NCBI GenBank assembly: GCA_963457665.1
Contig: OY735215.1
Location: 29,627,041 to 29,691,040, forward strand
Length of the DNA stretch: 64,000 bases
Reading direction: 5' to 3'
From: Thysanoteuthis rhombus
Taxonomy: Eukaryota > Mollusca > Cephalopoda > Oegopsida > Thysanoteuthidae
Below the pieces are notes generated by a model. It was not told where the DNA came from and did no database searches. It saw nothing but the letters and a program-made list of their open reading frames with translations. Made by a program: the position numbers and the translations under genes. Shown here one piece after another: positions 1-11,985 of this stretch. Position 1 is the stretch's first letter; each line of letters opens with the position of its first letter.

Positions 1-106
1 CTACCCAATGCATTACTGGACAATGTCATTAGCATAAAAATGGAAGAAATTCATTCATATTAAATTTGACAACGGCTCTGAGAAAATTGTCAATTACTTA
101 ACTAAC

Positions 107-271
107 CATTCAGTTGTTTGATATCATCCATTGATTTTCCATTGCAGTAATCCGTATCACAGAAACACCATTCTTGTGGCTTCATCCACAATGGAACCTG
201 TTCCTGACATCCAAGATAATCTGATGTGACAGAGGTAAACATCCACCAATCAGCACAGCCACGGGAAATCA
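107..271 (-). CDS. Ly6/uPAR-like (LU domain) protein, C-terminal exon
   Basis: This is the second visible exon of a split gene read leftward. A pyrimidine-rich tract ending in TTTCCAG (275-272 side) gives the acceptor. The open frame then encodes RGCADWW, DYLGCQEQ and WCFCDTDYCNG, with five cysteines and the CxCxxDxCN ending that closes LU/three-finger domains. It joins in phase with the upstream exon at 1164-1307 (each exon enters and leaves in phase 1), giving ten cysteines in total, the usual LU number. After KSMDDIKQLN the sequence offers either a TAG stop one codon later (104-102) or a good donor, G|GTTAGT (at 106). If the donor is used, the GPI-signal or tail exon lies outside the window. 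Family knowledge: such proteins are secreted or GPI-anchored and often modulate channels or receptors. The specific function is unknown. Confidence 0.75.
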
Positions 272-1163
272 CTGGAAATAAGATGGACTGAGATGAGAAA
301 TCATACCGAATTCCATACGCTCATTTTAATAGTCTTAGACAGATAAAGCGATGCAATAACTAGAAAGATTCTTCTAAGTAGTCATATTGAGAGAAAAGAT
401 AGTAGGAGCTCTGGAGTTTAATTAATCATAGTGTTCACAGTATGAAGCGTTTGATGAGACCTATGTTGTTAATGAGTGTCTTATATTCCATCAGAAAAAA
501 GGGCACATTTTATTTGCAATTTAGTACCCTGCATTCTTCTTCAAAGGTGCCAATGTTTGTTCACATCATAACCTTGAGTGTCTGTGCGTCAGTTTATGTA
601 TGACTGAAATTGACATGACAATATAACCAATCAGAGTTGCCTGCAGTGGCAAGACAAACATTTTGTAAAAGGTTAAAGAGCAATAATGAAGATCAAGATG
701 ATAATTTTCATTGAATGGAAAATATTTGTATGTATTTCTTATGTTATTTGCATGGATTACAAATCAAACCCATTTTAATTGTCCCCTGCCAAGTTTATAT
801 TCTCATGTTATGATGCCTGTGGCAGGTTTTTCTCATAAAAAAATCATGGAAATATAAAGTCTACATTCACTATTTGTCATATCATTCAAGCTAATTTGTT
901 TGTACAAATAAATGCTGCCATCTTGTGAGAGAATATCACACTATCATAAGACAAGTTATTTTATCCATGACACTGAACTGAGTCTTAGACTATTGTAAAG
1001 GTGAGTTATATTGTCTGTGGCATAGGTCTAATGACCTACTAAGATTAATTCTCTCTTCCATAACAATAAATAAGTTTATGAAAAAAATAATTCACTCTGC
1101 ATTCTCAATTGATTTTAAGCAAATAGTATTGGTTGAAAATAAAAGCATATAAATATTCCATAC
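272..1163 (-). other. Intron of the Ly6-like gene
   Basis: About 890 bases lie between the two LU exons. The sequence is AT-rich with stops in all frames, and I see no repeat or RNA signal in it. Assignment as intron follows from the paired splice sites and matching phases on either side. Confidence 0.65.
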
Positions 1164-1307
1164 TCCCATTTATTTCCTTTCGAATGAAGCAGGTTTTGGT
1201 AATGTTACATTCCACAATGGCCACTGCTTCTGGAAATGGAATTTCAACTGAGTTGGCACAATAGGGATTCCAACTTGTGCAATCATAACACATGACTGCT
1301 TCTGTAG
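1164..1307 (-). CDS. Ly6/uPAR-like (LU domain) protein, N-terminal half exon
   Basis: A 144-nt exon lies between a strong acceptor (CTTTTTCTTCTAG, ending at 1308) and a moderate donor (GGGA|GTATGG, at 1163). It encodes 47 full codons, including AVMCYDCTSWNPYC, a second block VECNITKTCFIRKEING and an N-glycosylation sequon (NIT). The five cysteines follow the CxxC...C...C...C spacing that opens an LU/three-finger fold. It enters and leaves in phase 1, as expected for shuffled LU exons, and splices in frame to 107-271. The in-frame ATG is internal. A signal-peptide exon ending in phase 1 must lie further right on the minus strand, and I could not identify it. The frame stays open past the donor into low-complexity sequence, which I take to be intron. 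The best alternative is a Quiver/Sleepless-type LU protein. The LU class is firm, the subfamily is not. Confidence 0.75.
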
Positions 1308-2088
1308 CTAGAAGAAAAAGAATGAAAAGACATTGAATGGTTGATAAATGACAAATAAACCAAAATTTATGAGTTCAAGAAAACAAAATTTCATTCATCT
1401 AGAAAGAAGGAGTTTGTTTTCATATTGTTTCTCAAGTGCACAGTTAACCGAGTGATGCTCCCAAATCTATAAAGATATTGAAAAATTCTTATTGAAATAG
1501 TAATATTATCTTGATTTATTTTTATCAGATGGAACTACAAAATTAGTAAAAGTTTATAGCACAAAAGAAATTACTGGCAAGCAGTAAATATTTGATTGAC
1601 TCACAAGATAGGTGACTTTTGTCTCTAATTTTGCATTTATCTACATTATCTTCGGAACATCTGACTGAAAAGAATTTTTGTACATTTTATAAGTTTAAAT
1701 CAGGTGAACAAAGATAGATTATTCAAAACATCAAAAATGAAGACAAAAGATTTTTTCAATTATTTTTTGAGTTTATTTTCAGTTTTTTTCTGTTTATTTT
1801 TTATTGTTAGATCACAACTTAATTATAGATTTACTTCGATATAACTGTTCCACATGAATAAGAACGCCTTATTACAAGAAAGTGTGTAACTATGGGATTG
1901 GGAAAAACAATGTGCACGCACGTAACTTTGATAAGCCATAAAAAGTGGAATAACGTTTTTTTAACATTTATTATATCGTTAAGTCAATGAAAAAAATTCT
2001 TTAAGTGAAGAAAAGATACCATTTTGGAAAAATAAAAGCGACCGAAAAATGAATTATCGATTTTTTGTCCAGTTGTGATCAATGCCCA

Positions 2089-2130
2089 AAGGGAAATAAC
2101 TTCGAATATTATAAGGAAGTTATCTCCCCT
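2089..2130. repeat. Short foldback built on the molluscan GGGAGATAACT motif
   Basis: AAGGGAAATAACTTC (2089-2103) and GAAGTTATCTCCCCT (2116-2130) are inverted copies matching at 13 of 15 positions, around a 12-base spacer. The same motif without a partner occurs near 60306. It resembles the ends of short elements common in molluscan genomes; the link is from memory of the motif, not from a search. Confidence 0.5.
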
Positions 2131-2161
2131 GACAAACAAATTGTGGACATTATCGTTGTGT

Positions 2162-2162
<1 letters not shown>

Positions 2163-2189
<27 letters not shown>
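2163..2189. repeat. (AT)n microsatellite
   Basis: A perfect AT dinucleotide tract of about 27 bases. Confidence 0.95.
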
Positions 2190-2192
<3 letters not shown>

Positions 2193-3745
2193 GGTTTAGA
2201 TAAATTTTCAATGATGCAAAAATCATTAAGTAGATATAGTTTCCTGATAACATGCATTTCTATGTTCAATGGTGTGTTCAAATTATAAATATAGAGGAAG
2301 CTGTTCATTATGATAGAATAATGTTATCAAACATTTATGGTAATCAAAATAAGTTCATCCCAGACATTTTATTCAAAATCAATCAAAAGTTTTAATAAAT
2401 TTCATATTCATTTTCTATAATTTAAAGTTGTTTATAACAATAAATTTGATAACATAACAATGAATTTAAAATGTTTCAATTTTCAAATCCTCTACTCAAT
2501 GTAATCAGCTTATTGTTATCTTTATAAAAGACCCTGTCCCAAAGTGATCACATTTGGTAGTTTTTTTTTGTACTTCAAATTAAACTTTTTGTGCTTCCGT
2601 TACTTATTCAATCAAAATACAAGGACAAAGAGGTCTTCACTCCAAAGTTAGAGTAAAATTAAAGAAAATGTTTCTTGATTTTGTAAAAAACTTTAGATAT
2701 TCAAATACATACACAAAGAAAAAGTGGTGAAGGTGACAGGAGTGCAGAAGTGAGAGTGAGAGGGTGTGTTTTGCCCCTATAATGGCTTGCTGCATAACAA
2801 AAGCTAGACACTGCTTTCACCTTACATTTTTTTTCAAAAATGAAAAAAAATGGAAACTAGTTATATTTGAATTCCATTAGATGATGTTTTGGGATGGAAT
2901 GAAATTAAAAAAACTTGTATCAGTGGAAGAGTCATTTTTCTTTTATTAGCAAAATTGTCACTTCCAAGTGGAAGTAGCACATGGTTATGGACAGAGAACC
3001 AAAAAAAAAAATCACACTGTTCATTATATGAGCAGATAAAAATAGCAGCTATTATAAAAAAAACAATTAAAAGTGAAGCAACAATGTTGTTGGGATCTTC
3101 GAGGAATCTTTTGATATTTGAACTTGCCTGGAACTACTGACCAAACAAGGATTGTTGCATGGAATAAGAAAAGTGATAGTCTGAAGGTAACAGGTCTTGA
3201 GAATATGTGGAAGAACTCAGTATTCAAGTTTTCTGATTGTTTGATGTATCACATTTGCAAAATCAGTGTTGTTGGGAGCTTCCCAATTTTGGTCCAGCAG
3301 AAAAATTTTTTTACTAAAAACTTGTTATCACTAGACTAAAATTAATCACTATTATGATTTAAAGGGCTTTGTGAGGAATAAATTAACTCTAAACCTTATT
3401 CAAGCATTTGAATTTTATGCTGTAATTTTTCCATTATCTTTGCAAAATATCATAATCATATAGCAGTGATGATCAAACATCTACTCCCTCTAGCTTTGAT
3501 GTTTACATTTAGCTTGCCATGTTATTTTTAGGGCCATGTCAAAATATATGTAGTTATCTTATTTTGGGTAATTTTAATGTATTGTAATTTGATGTCATTT
3601 TATACTACACATCATTAAAACCAAAGACTTACTTACACAGGCTACTCCCCAAAAATGTATGAATTTGATGATTATGATGAGGGATCAGTATATCATGGAT
3701 ATATATATGTGTGCATGTTAGTAATTTTTAATCTCTTTATATAAT

Positions 3746-4077
3746 AACATGAAAGGATTATGCTCAACCTCACATGGAGATACTGCAAGACAGCACAATA
3801 CATCTGGGTGAAGACAAGAGTCAGGGACATCATAGAATCCATTAAAAAACCCAAATGACAATGGGCTGGCCATGTTGCAAGAATGGTGGACAACCGATGG
3901 ACACCGTGACTCATGATGTGGATCCCCCATGATCACAGGCTAGCATAGTATTAGATGGAGAGATGAGCAAGACAAATTCTGGAAGTACTGGCTTTATGAC
4001 GCCCATGATAGAGAAGTGTGGCAAATCCTGGGGAAGGTCTATGTCCAACGACGAACGTTAAGAGACTGATGATGATA

Positions 4078-4108
<31 letters not shown>

Positions 4109-4112
4109 CGAC
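3746..4112 (+). mobile_element. RTE-type LINE, 3' end fragment with (GAT)n tail
   Basis: A decayed copy of the C-terminal part of a LINE endonuclease/reverse-transcriptase polyprotein. Pieces of the signature W-GHVARM-DNRW, RWRDE-DKFWKYW and DREVW---GKVYVQ-R are readable across stops and shifts. The coding end runs straight into a (GAT)n microsatellite (about 4068-4108). It is homologous to 31668-32402, 35228-35622 and, inverted, 13939-14155. The very short 3' UTR with a simple-repeat tail fits the RTE clade. It is 5'-truncated and inactive. Confidence 0.8.
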
Positions 4113-4499
4113 ATAATAAGAGCTGCAACTTTTTGGTCTCAGGCGCACAACAGCAATTACAATAAGGATTATCAGAGGAAAATATTTCATTTCTATATTT
4201 TCAAAATCAGTGAATCATTGTTACTTTGAAACAATATGGATGCCCTGACCTTCATAGTAAGTACCAGTTTATGATATTTGATAAGATAATAATATAAGCT
4301 CCACTTAACATGTTATATCAAAACTAAAAATAAGGTATGGAAGAGTAGATGATGCAAGTTCCAATCTTCTTGTTCTTGTTCTAATCCATACTGCTTACTT
4401 GACAATAATAGAACTACAATATTAGAGTTGTGATAAAAAGTGACAGAAAATAAGACTAACAGTCATAGTCAATGATTGAACAACAATAGTGACAAAGTC
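4113..4499. other. Non-coding spacer
   Basis: I see no gene, RNA or repeat here beyond general AT richness. Confidence 0.3.
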
Positions 4500-4960
4500 T
4501 CAAGTCTTGTAAAAAAATTCCATTAAAGAATAAATATGGTCAGAATAAATTCTATTTATGACATCATTGACGTTTTTCCACTGGAAAACATCTAAAATAG
4601 AATTTGAAAAAACATCTAGAAATAATATGATTGCAGAGAATCTAGATATTGTTAATAAACCCATCAGAATAAGAAAGCAAAAAAGGATTTTTTTCCAGAA
4701 ATGAAAAATGCAATTTTAGAAGGGCGTAGTGGATTTACTGACACCAATTTTCAAGTATGTTAATAAAACAGTATGATCAAGGGCACTTCAAAACACAAGC
4801 AAGTAGATCTGTCATGATAAGGTCCAAAAAATAGTCAAAAAAGCTTTTTTACCAAGAATCAAAAAAAAAATTTTAGATGGGATCTTGTGGAGTACTGGTG
4901 CCAATTTTCAAGTCTGGAGACAAAACGGTATGGCCAGCAGTGCCAGAACAAACAAGTAAC
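4500..4960 (+). repeat. Unnamed dispersed repeat, family X, copy 1
   Basis: This segment aligns by eye with 13345-13715. Shared strings include AGAATAAATTCTAT versus AGGATAAATTCTAT, AAAACATCTAGAA, and CCAATTTTCAAGTCTG followed by ACGGTATGGCCAG. Within copy 1 the block GTGGAGTACTGGTGCC...TATGGCCAG occurs twice, near 4727 and 4890. There is no open frame. The element is probably non-autonomous; its class is unknown. Confidence 0.6.
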
Positions 4961-5217
4961 AAAACAAATATACACATGCGCACATGAAAAAGAATAGAAC
5001 CCTTTGCCACCTTTGATGGCTACAGTTGTTCAATGAAAGAAATATGTGTAAAAAATTAATGATAACTTTAAGGTACTATTACATTAGTTGATAAAGAAAA
5101 ATATGTCACTACCTATAAAGAAAAAAATATCCTCAAAAAATATAGTCACTTTATCTAGTGATATCATAATATTCATAGTGCAGTGTATTGCAAACAGCAT
5201 TACTTTAAAAGAGAACG

Positions 5218-5470
5218 AAGGTGCCTATGGTTTAATGGTTCACAGCATAGAGAATGAAACCAGTGTGTTGGGTTCAAACTTCAGCTAAGATAGTTTGTGT
5301 TCACTTCGCACTAATGTACTTGGGAAAGTCATGAATCAATTTCTTCTCCCCCCTCCACCTATGGATAAATTGAGAAAGTCATGAATCAATCTCAGCTATG
5401 GATAAATAGTGGGGAAGACTGAGCTCTCTAGCTATGATTGGTAAACTGTTTAGGAGATACATAACTCTGA
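5218..5470 (+). mobile_element. tRNA-derived SINE
   Basis: It has an A-box match, TGGTTTAATGG (5228-5238, fits TRGYNNANNGG), and a B-box-like GGTTCAAACTT (5271-5281) at tRNA-like spacing. The SINE core follows: CACTAATG-ACTTGGGAAAGTCATGAATCAA and TATGGATAAATAG. The segment GAAAGTCATGAATCAAT is duplicated internally. The same core occurs at 11692-11985, 23511-23695, 30425-30740 and 46310-46565, so this is a family. It resembles the tRNA-derived SINEs described from octopus; the exact name is not assigned. Confidence 0.75.
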
Positions 5471-5770
5471 AAACTAGGAAGTGGAGCCAAATTATTGCCA
5501 ACAATGCATTGTTGAGTGCAAAAAGCATGGTGTAACACCCAGAGTGTCCTCATGATCTATTGCATCTCAGTCTGTAACTAGTTATCCTGAATATATCTTG
5601 CCACTAGACCCAGGCAGTCAGGGAGAAGAGAGTGTGGCCGACAACAAGCATGACTCTCCCTCACTTTAATCCAAGTCATGACTTCAGACCCTGCATTGCA
5701 CCACAGCTGTTGTACCACTCAGAACTGAAGCCATTTTCATCTTCGACCATGAAAGGCTGTTAAAATACAG

Positions 5771-6178
5771 GTCTGGTTGGTCACTCAATAGAAACTACCA
5801 TGTGAACAATGTCTTCTGGCAGCATGCTGTGTTGGGAGTGATGAATTAAAAAATTGCAAAAAAGGATGATCTTTTGTTGGTCGGTGATCTCTAAAAAGTC
5901 TGAATTTTCAAAAAAAAGTGTGAATGTTGCCGGAAATAACTAGCATAAACTCACATTGTAAATTGTACCCTGCACCAAAAGCCTATAGGGGTGGGGTAGC
6001 AGGTTCAGAAAACAAAAAGAAAAATCTTGTAAACATAAGAGGGAGGAAACTTTTTAATTTTCAGCCTTCTAGTGTCATTGGTATGGCTTACATGCCACAA
6101 CACATACATAGATAGTCAGCCAGTTCCTTTTGAAAACTGAATGAACCTATGTTGACAGTTTTGGTTTACATTTTCTAA
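5771..6178 (+). repeat. Unnamed dispersed repeat, family Y, copy A
   Basis: This is homologous to the reverse complement of 17568-17966 over about 400 bases. Shared anchors are GGTTGGTCACTC-ATAGAA, GCATGC-GTGTTGGG-GTGAT, GGTGATC-CTAAAAA, TTTTCAGCCTT-TAG, ACACATACATAGATAGTC and CCTATGTTGACAGTTTTGGTT. There is no open frame and no visible terminal repeat. Confidence 0.7.
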
Positions 6179-7284
6179 CAAAATTATGACGCTTGAAAAT
6201 CTTTTATTGTAAGTTATTGTTACAAGTTACACTCTAAGTAAAATTTAAATGTAATACTCTTTTGTATAATATACACTTTAGACCCATTATAACATGTCTC
6301 GATATAACATGGAATCACTTATAATGTGGTTTGAGCATGGACCCCAGTATTTAATGTTAAATTTGGCTCTTAGAATGATAGCTAAATACAAAAAAGAAAG
6401 ACCCCTACTGAATCAGGTTACACCAAATATAAAGAAGAAATAAACAAGACAAAAACATTTCAATGGTCAGATAACAAAATTTCCCACCCCTTTCCGTTTT
6501 ATCTGTCGCTAGAAAGGCTACAAATGTATTGTCGAACTCCTGCTCTAGACACTCGCTACATATGTATCTGAGTTTTTTTCAAGATGTAATTTTCTTTGAA
6601 AATTTATAGTTTTCATTTCTGTCTTTCTGCTGGATTAGCCTCACCCTACCGTACCCCCCATTCCAGTGCAAATTATAAGGGCTGATCTTCAAGAAGTTGG
6701 TGAGGGGGCTTGGACTCCTTACTTATAAGGTGACAGAAAATCATGGCTGAGTACTCCTTATCCGTAGATTGAGTTTCTGTGCTACAGATGAATATCGAGA
6801 CTTCCTCTTTTCCTTATCACAGTTACTCAGAGAATAAGCAAAATATACATTGATGAATTCATAAAGGTCCGGAGGGGACAATGATTTGTTCTGTTTAGGA
6901 TTTGTTTTGTATTTCACCATTTATGAAGTGAACATAGTTTTATGTTTTTTAAGTGTTACATAAATATGATCAAGCTTTTACGGTAGTCAGAGTGAGTTAA
7001 ATGTATTAGAAATTGACCTTGTCTCTCATTGGCTTTTTAAAATTTTTGGATTTTGAAACAATTCCTTTTTGTGGAGTTTAAGATGAGGAGGACTCAACCA
7101 TTATTCAATGAACAATACATCTTTTATGAACTGATAAGATAAACCCCTTATATTCTGAAGTTAAGAAACAAAGCTCTGTAAAAGCTTCTGAAATTATAAA
7201 GAAACATCTTTCCTTTAAAAACCATTATGAGTCGACAAACATAAAAACAAGAACCATAGGTTCAACGTTGAATCCACCATCTGT
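6179..7284. other. Non-coding stretch with a possible pogo-like relic
   Basis: Around 6284-6350 the sequence has spaced TATAACATG...GATATAACATGG...TATAATGTGG, which resembles eroded Tigger/pogo-type ends. I could not find a matching opposite end. Nothing else was recognised. Confidence 0.3.
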
Positions 7285-7515
7285 GGTTGTAGTAGTAGTA
7301 GCAGGAGGGGAAGGATGGTTCAGCCCAGGATCTGGACTGACTTTCATATCAATCCATAATGATACGGCTGAGAAAATTGATATTTCGCATCACTTGTTGG
7401 AGTAATGGTAGCAGGAAGAGGAAGATGCGGACGGTTCAATTGAAAAGGTCTGGACCAAGTTTCATATCAATCCAACATGAAATGGCCAAGAAAAGTGATA
7501 TTCAACATCTTAAGG
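7285..7515. repeat. Two-unit degenerate tandem repeat (~120 bp)
   Basis: GTAGTAGCAGGAGGGGAAG...TTTCATATCAATCCATAATG...GAAAATTGATATT is followed by GTAGCAGGAAGAGGAAG...TTTCATATCAATCCAACATG...GAAAAGTGATATT. The order and spacing of the shared blocks are the same. Function unknown. Confidence 0.6.
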
Positions 7516-10500
7516 ACTAACCAACTGGAAAGTAAACACATCTAAAAATTACTTAAAAAATCTACAATTCACCGGGTCTAAATTTTGATACCCTTATATA
7601 ATTCACAATAAATAAGGTGATATTTACAGAAATGGTTTAAAGGTATTCAAAGCTCTTTATTAGACATGACTTAGTCTAGTTTATTCGCCTGAGTGAATAT
7701 TGTAACAGACCATTTTTTACTTGGCCAGTGTGTGTTTGTGTGTGAGTGCATGCATTAGTGCATTTGAGTAAATATGGGACCACCATCACCCCTTTTTAAT
7801 ACTGTATCTCAAACTTGTTATCTGGTACTTTATCAGCAGTCAACCATAACTGGATTCAGGACCCTGGGTTTCCTGTAAGGTGAAAGATGGTAGGAGATGA
7901 GTGTACGGGTATGTTTGGGTATTAATTGTTTGCCCCACACCAATTCAAATCATGGTTGTTCATTGCTATCTGAGGATTGTCAATCTATTTGTGCTGTCGC
8001 TTGGAAGTCATCTTGTGATGACCTGTATTTAGCTTAAAAAGATAAGCTCAAAAGAATGTTAGATGCTTCTTGTCTATAATTTTGAGAGGATTCATTAACA
8101 TTCAAAGGGTTTTTGTGCAAATCGAATTGATCTTCCATGTTATTTTTGTTGTCCCCGCAATGAATCATCATACGTCAACTTGTCAGCTGAATGTATAGGA
8201 CCCGTGTGAATTTAAAGTTGGTGTGGCTTTCACTGCTCAACAGGGACATGGTATAGAATTATTTGTTTAACAAAGAAAAGAGTAAAAAACATCTACAACC
8301 TTTTTTGCAAGCATTTCTGCTAACAAAAAACATTAGCAATTTTTATTTGGCACTACCAGAAAGAGAAAGTACATCTGAAGAAGGCTGTAGAACGGATCGC
8401 CTAAAATTAACAGAACAAATCTACAAAAATAACAAGAATGAATTTGATTGTCCAAAAACGTTTTCAATGCTGGATGCTTGTCATAAAGGAGAAAATACTT
8501 TTATTTCAGGTGGATATTCAGGTGGACAATTTAGTTGAGGAAGATATGAAATAATATTCTACCGATTAATTTTTTCTCTTCTTGCAAGATGGGTGTGTGA
8601 ATTATGCCGAGAATATTCTTTTACATTGACAAACACATCAATAACAAGGTTTTGGTATTATGCTGTAAATATGGATCGCATCACATTCTCAACAAAGAGT
8701 GAATTCAAAAATATCACTCTAAAAAAACAGGATTTGGCACAGAGTCACTTCTTCTGCACTCTCAGAGTTACATTAGAGTAATTAATCATTTGTTTACACC
8801 TTAAGGCATCTAGAGTTTCTTCTGGAAAACCTGACATCAGATGACAACTCAGTAATTGGCATTTTTTTAATCATTAATCTCAAATTAATCTTACTTCCCA
8901 GAAAACGCATTGAGTTCTCACTAAATATCACAGTACTGCATGGATAAATAACTTTACAACAACTCAGACTCAAATATCATTGATTCATAGTTCTGATTTT
9001 GTCTGAATAAATGATTTGACTATCAACTAAGTTTGTACAACTTCGCCTGAGACCTGGACTTCTAAGATGCTTGTTTAACCTGTTTCCATTTCAAGAGAAA
9101 TTACTTTCACTTGAATTGGCTCTTTCAGATCTTATAAAAACAATTTTCTGAAGAAATTGATTGGCTGTATTTCAGTTCAGAGCCATTCATTTTATTTCTT
9201 CAACTTCAGCCTTTTAATTCATTTCGATAGCTGTTTTGGGACTATTGTGTCACAACAAAGAAAGTAGAAACAAATTTATAATCATTTATCAGTTTTCAAC
9301 TAGATACAAAATCATTTTGCTGTACAATCATACTCTTTGGTACACAGAGAAAAAAACTGGTTTACTCTCTGTGATGAATTCAGCTGATAAACTATGGGAA
9401 AAATTGCATTTGATTTTGTTAGAAATATTGGCTGTTTTAACAGTATACATTTATATACTCACAGACACATGTTTACAAAGGTGCCTGCCATGATTCAATG
9501 GTTAGTCAGCCTGTCTTGCAGACCATAGCAAGCGTAATGAGTTTGATCTTGATTAGTTGACCTAAATATTGTGGCGCTGTACAAGTGAACACAAATGTAG
9601 ATGTACAATATGTGTGTTTGTATGTGTGTGTATGTATGTGTAAGTCTGCGTATTTATTTGATTGCTGTTAATAAATACAAAGTGCTAAATGGGTTAGGTA
9701 GTTTGTTGGTTGGTTTCTAGATCTAGGGCAAGATTGCTCAAACATGGTTCCATATCATATATTTTTAGTCCTGTGGCCAATTTTGAGTAATAACCTGTTC
9801 ATAGTTTTGAATGAGGTATGTGGCTTTGATGCAAAAACCAAAATTTGTCCATTTTACCTGTTAAAATTTTCAGATCGAGTCAATTTCGCCCCAACTCGAC
9901 TATTCAACTTTTTTAATTTCCAGATTTTTTTAAATCATCACTTAATGTGTAAGTGTATGTCTGTCTGTCTGTCTCTGTAGTCTGTTCCCAATCAATGACT
10001 GCTGCAATCCACTATATCATATATGTTGACTTTGGTATTTTAGTCTAGGGCTTTGGTGTTTTTAAATTTCATGTTTGATAACCTTGGTAAAGCCGGATTC
10101 TTTCACATATATATATATATCTTTTAGGTTCCGAAATTTTTTCATTCAGTCTCTGGGGTTTTGCCAAAAGTTCAAGAAACTCTGATCTAGGAGGATACAG
10201 GAGTGCCATGTGAAGTCCTTAATGGCATCTATAATGCAAAAAGGGTTAATGCCTGTCTGAGATGGGAAGCCTCAAAAAGCAATAAAATACACTTTATGAT
10301 GGCTACAAAATATTAAAGACTAATCCAAATAGTCAATATTCAATACTGGGATTTTCAGCTAAATCAATGACCATTTGGAAATTCCACTTCTATGTATAAA
10401 GGAACAAGCATTTACTTGGATGCTTATGTGAGTTCAACTCTAAAACTTGTATATTTAGTAATGCATCTTGTAAGAAATTATGTATCTGTATTAACTAAGT

Positions 10501-11691
10501 ATCAGGTTGTTATAAAAAATTTTTTTCAAATCAGCGAGAATAATGCTAAAAGTGAAAGGTTTATTAAAGTAAATAGAGACTTAATCTTTTGTTATTGAAG
10601 TTTTTTGAGTCCATAATAGCAATGGTGTCTACCCAAGAAGTTAGACTAATTTTCAAGTAAAATTTCAAAGCAGTAATGTCATTTTGGAGTGAACACCTCT
10701 ACAGTGCTAACTGTTCAGCATTGGTCCAATAGGTTTAGGTCTGGAGATATGGATATTAATAATAAACCTTGAGGGAGGCCAAACCTGTTCCTAATAATAA
10801 TGAGCAAGAACCATAGAACAATGATTTAAGCACTTTTTCATCTCAAGGCAATAGGAAAGGCTAAAAAGTTGGAAAAATGGTTCCTACATGGACTGAATTA
10901 TATGCCTCATAACAGTTTCAGGCCTACACAGCAGCCAAAATGTTTTTCAAAGAAGCTGCTTTTTCAATATTCCACCTCTCTTAATATTTTCTGAATAAAA
11001 TAAAATAATTTCATTTTAACATTTTATAGACAGAAAAATTAACCAACCTTGAGAGAAATTAATCAGTTGCAATAAAGATGGTATGAATATTATCCAAGTA
11101 AGTCCTTGGTCTACAGCCATCATGTATTCCAGTCTCCTCTGCTTCTTGTTCTTCTTTAGAAGGTTTCTCCTTCTGCCAATAAGCCAGCAATCCTTATATA
11201 CCCTGTCTATGTGTTACCAACATGTTTTGAGCTTGTGTACACCTTACCCCATCCCTCCTTTCTATGGTGTCCCTTTTCATTGCATTTCAGATGTCTCTGA
11301 CCAGCACAGACATCTTACTTGCTTGTGACCTTGATGTTGCCTTGGCAACACCATGATAACCAGAATACCAACAAAACTAGCCAGGGACCACTGTCAATAA
11401 AGACTCGAAAAAATTTGAGGATTCCTAAGGGTTTTTGGGGGATGGATGGATGGGGGGTAATTATTTCTCACCTCTTTTAAGAGTTTGGCTAATTTGCAAA
11501 ACTGTACACCCAAATAAAGAAATGTTTTTCTAAAAGGTGTGAGCTATTTCTAAAGAGACACATGAGTTATTTGCTTTGGGAAAAGTTATTTACCCTCACA
11601 ACATAGGATTTCTGTAGCTCTCTCTAAAGAACAGATACAACTCTGTCAAGTCTTCAAATTTATAGTCTCCATTTTTAAAAGATGGAGGTAC
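7516..11691. other. Non-coding stretch with short simple repeats
   Basis: It holds GT-rich tracts near 7730 and 9615-9645, a short (AT)n near 10108-10120, and a weak tRNA-like string at about 9482-9560 (ATGGTTAGTCAGC, then GAGTTTGATCTT) that may be a decayed SINE head. The open stretches at 8263-8538 and 9236-9493 look like chance frames with no recognisable domain. I see no gene. Confidence 0.35.
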
Positions 11692-11985
11692 ATAGTGGTG
11701 TAATGCTCACCCAAATGTAAGACAGAATTAACAAATCAAGAGTTTGAGTTTTGGCCATGTCTGCTGGTGTTCAATCTGCACTAATGCCCTTAAAAGGCAT
11801 GAATCGATAGCTAGAGGTAAATAGCAGAGCAGTTGGCACCCTTTAGCCCTGTAAGGCAATCCAAAAAAGAAGCTTACTCTGATAGAAAAACCTACAGATT
11901 TTGGCATGGAGCTAACAACTCCACCCCTTAAAACCCACTTGGTACTGAAATTGCAATGTGGCCCCATGCTCCACAAGGAGTCTAA
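11692..11985 (+). mobile_element. tRNA-derived SINE
   Basis: A head with A-box-like TGGTGTAATGC and B-box-like GAGTTTGAGTTTTGG is followed by the family core CACTAATGCCCTTAAAAGGC, GGTAAATAGCAGAG and CCCTTTAGCCCTGTAAGGC. The tail block TTACTCTGATAGAAAAACCTA matches the reverse complement of the 30425-30740 copy. Confidence 0.75.

Larger units (their letters stand above)
1308..3745. other. Non-coding stretch, probably upstream intron or flank of the Ly6-like gene
   Basis: AT-rich sequence with no convincing exon. It contains the small foldback at 2089-2130 and the (AT)n tract at 2163-2189. It also has an 18-nt string, TCACACTGTTCATTATAT, near 3013 that recurs near 61698. Confidence 0.4.

Noticed and set aside
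3693-3936. Minus-strand open frames over the LINE tail
   Set aside because: Antisense shadows of the LINE coding region; the same shadow appears at 31988-32236.
3951-4190. Hydrophobic MKYFPLIILIVIAVVRLRP as a signal peptide for the Ly6-like gene
   Set aside because: It lies beside the LINE tail, runs into Ile repeats from (GAT)n, and no phase-1 donor at a sensible place was found.
6284-7600. A complete Tigger/pogo element starting at the TATAACATG motif
   Set aside because: No matching right terminal repeat or transposase trace was found.
8263-8538. 91-codon open frame as a gene
   Set aside because: No domain, no splice or promoter support, and composition like surrounding AT-rich DNA.
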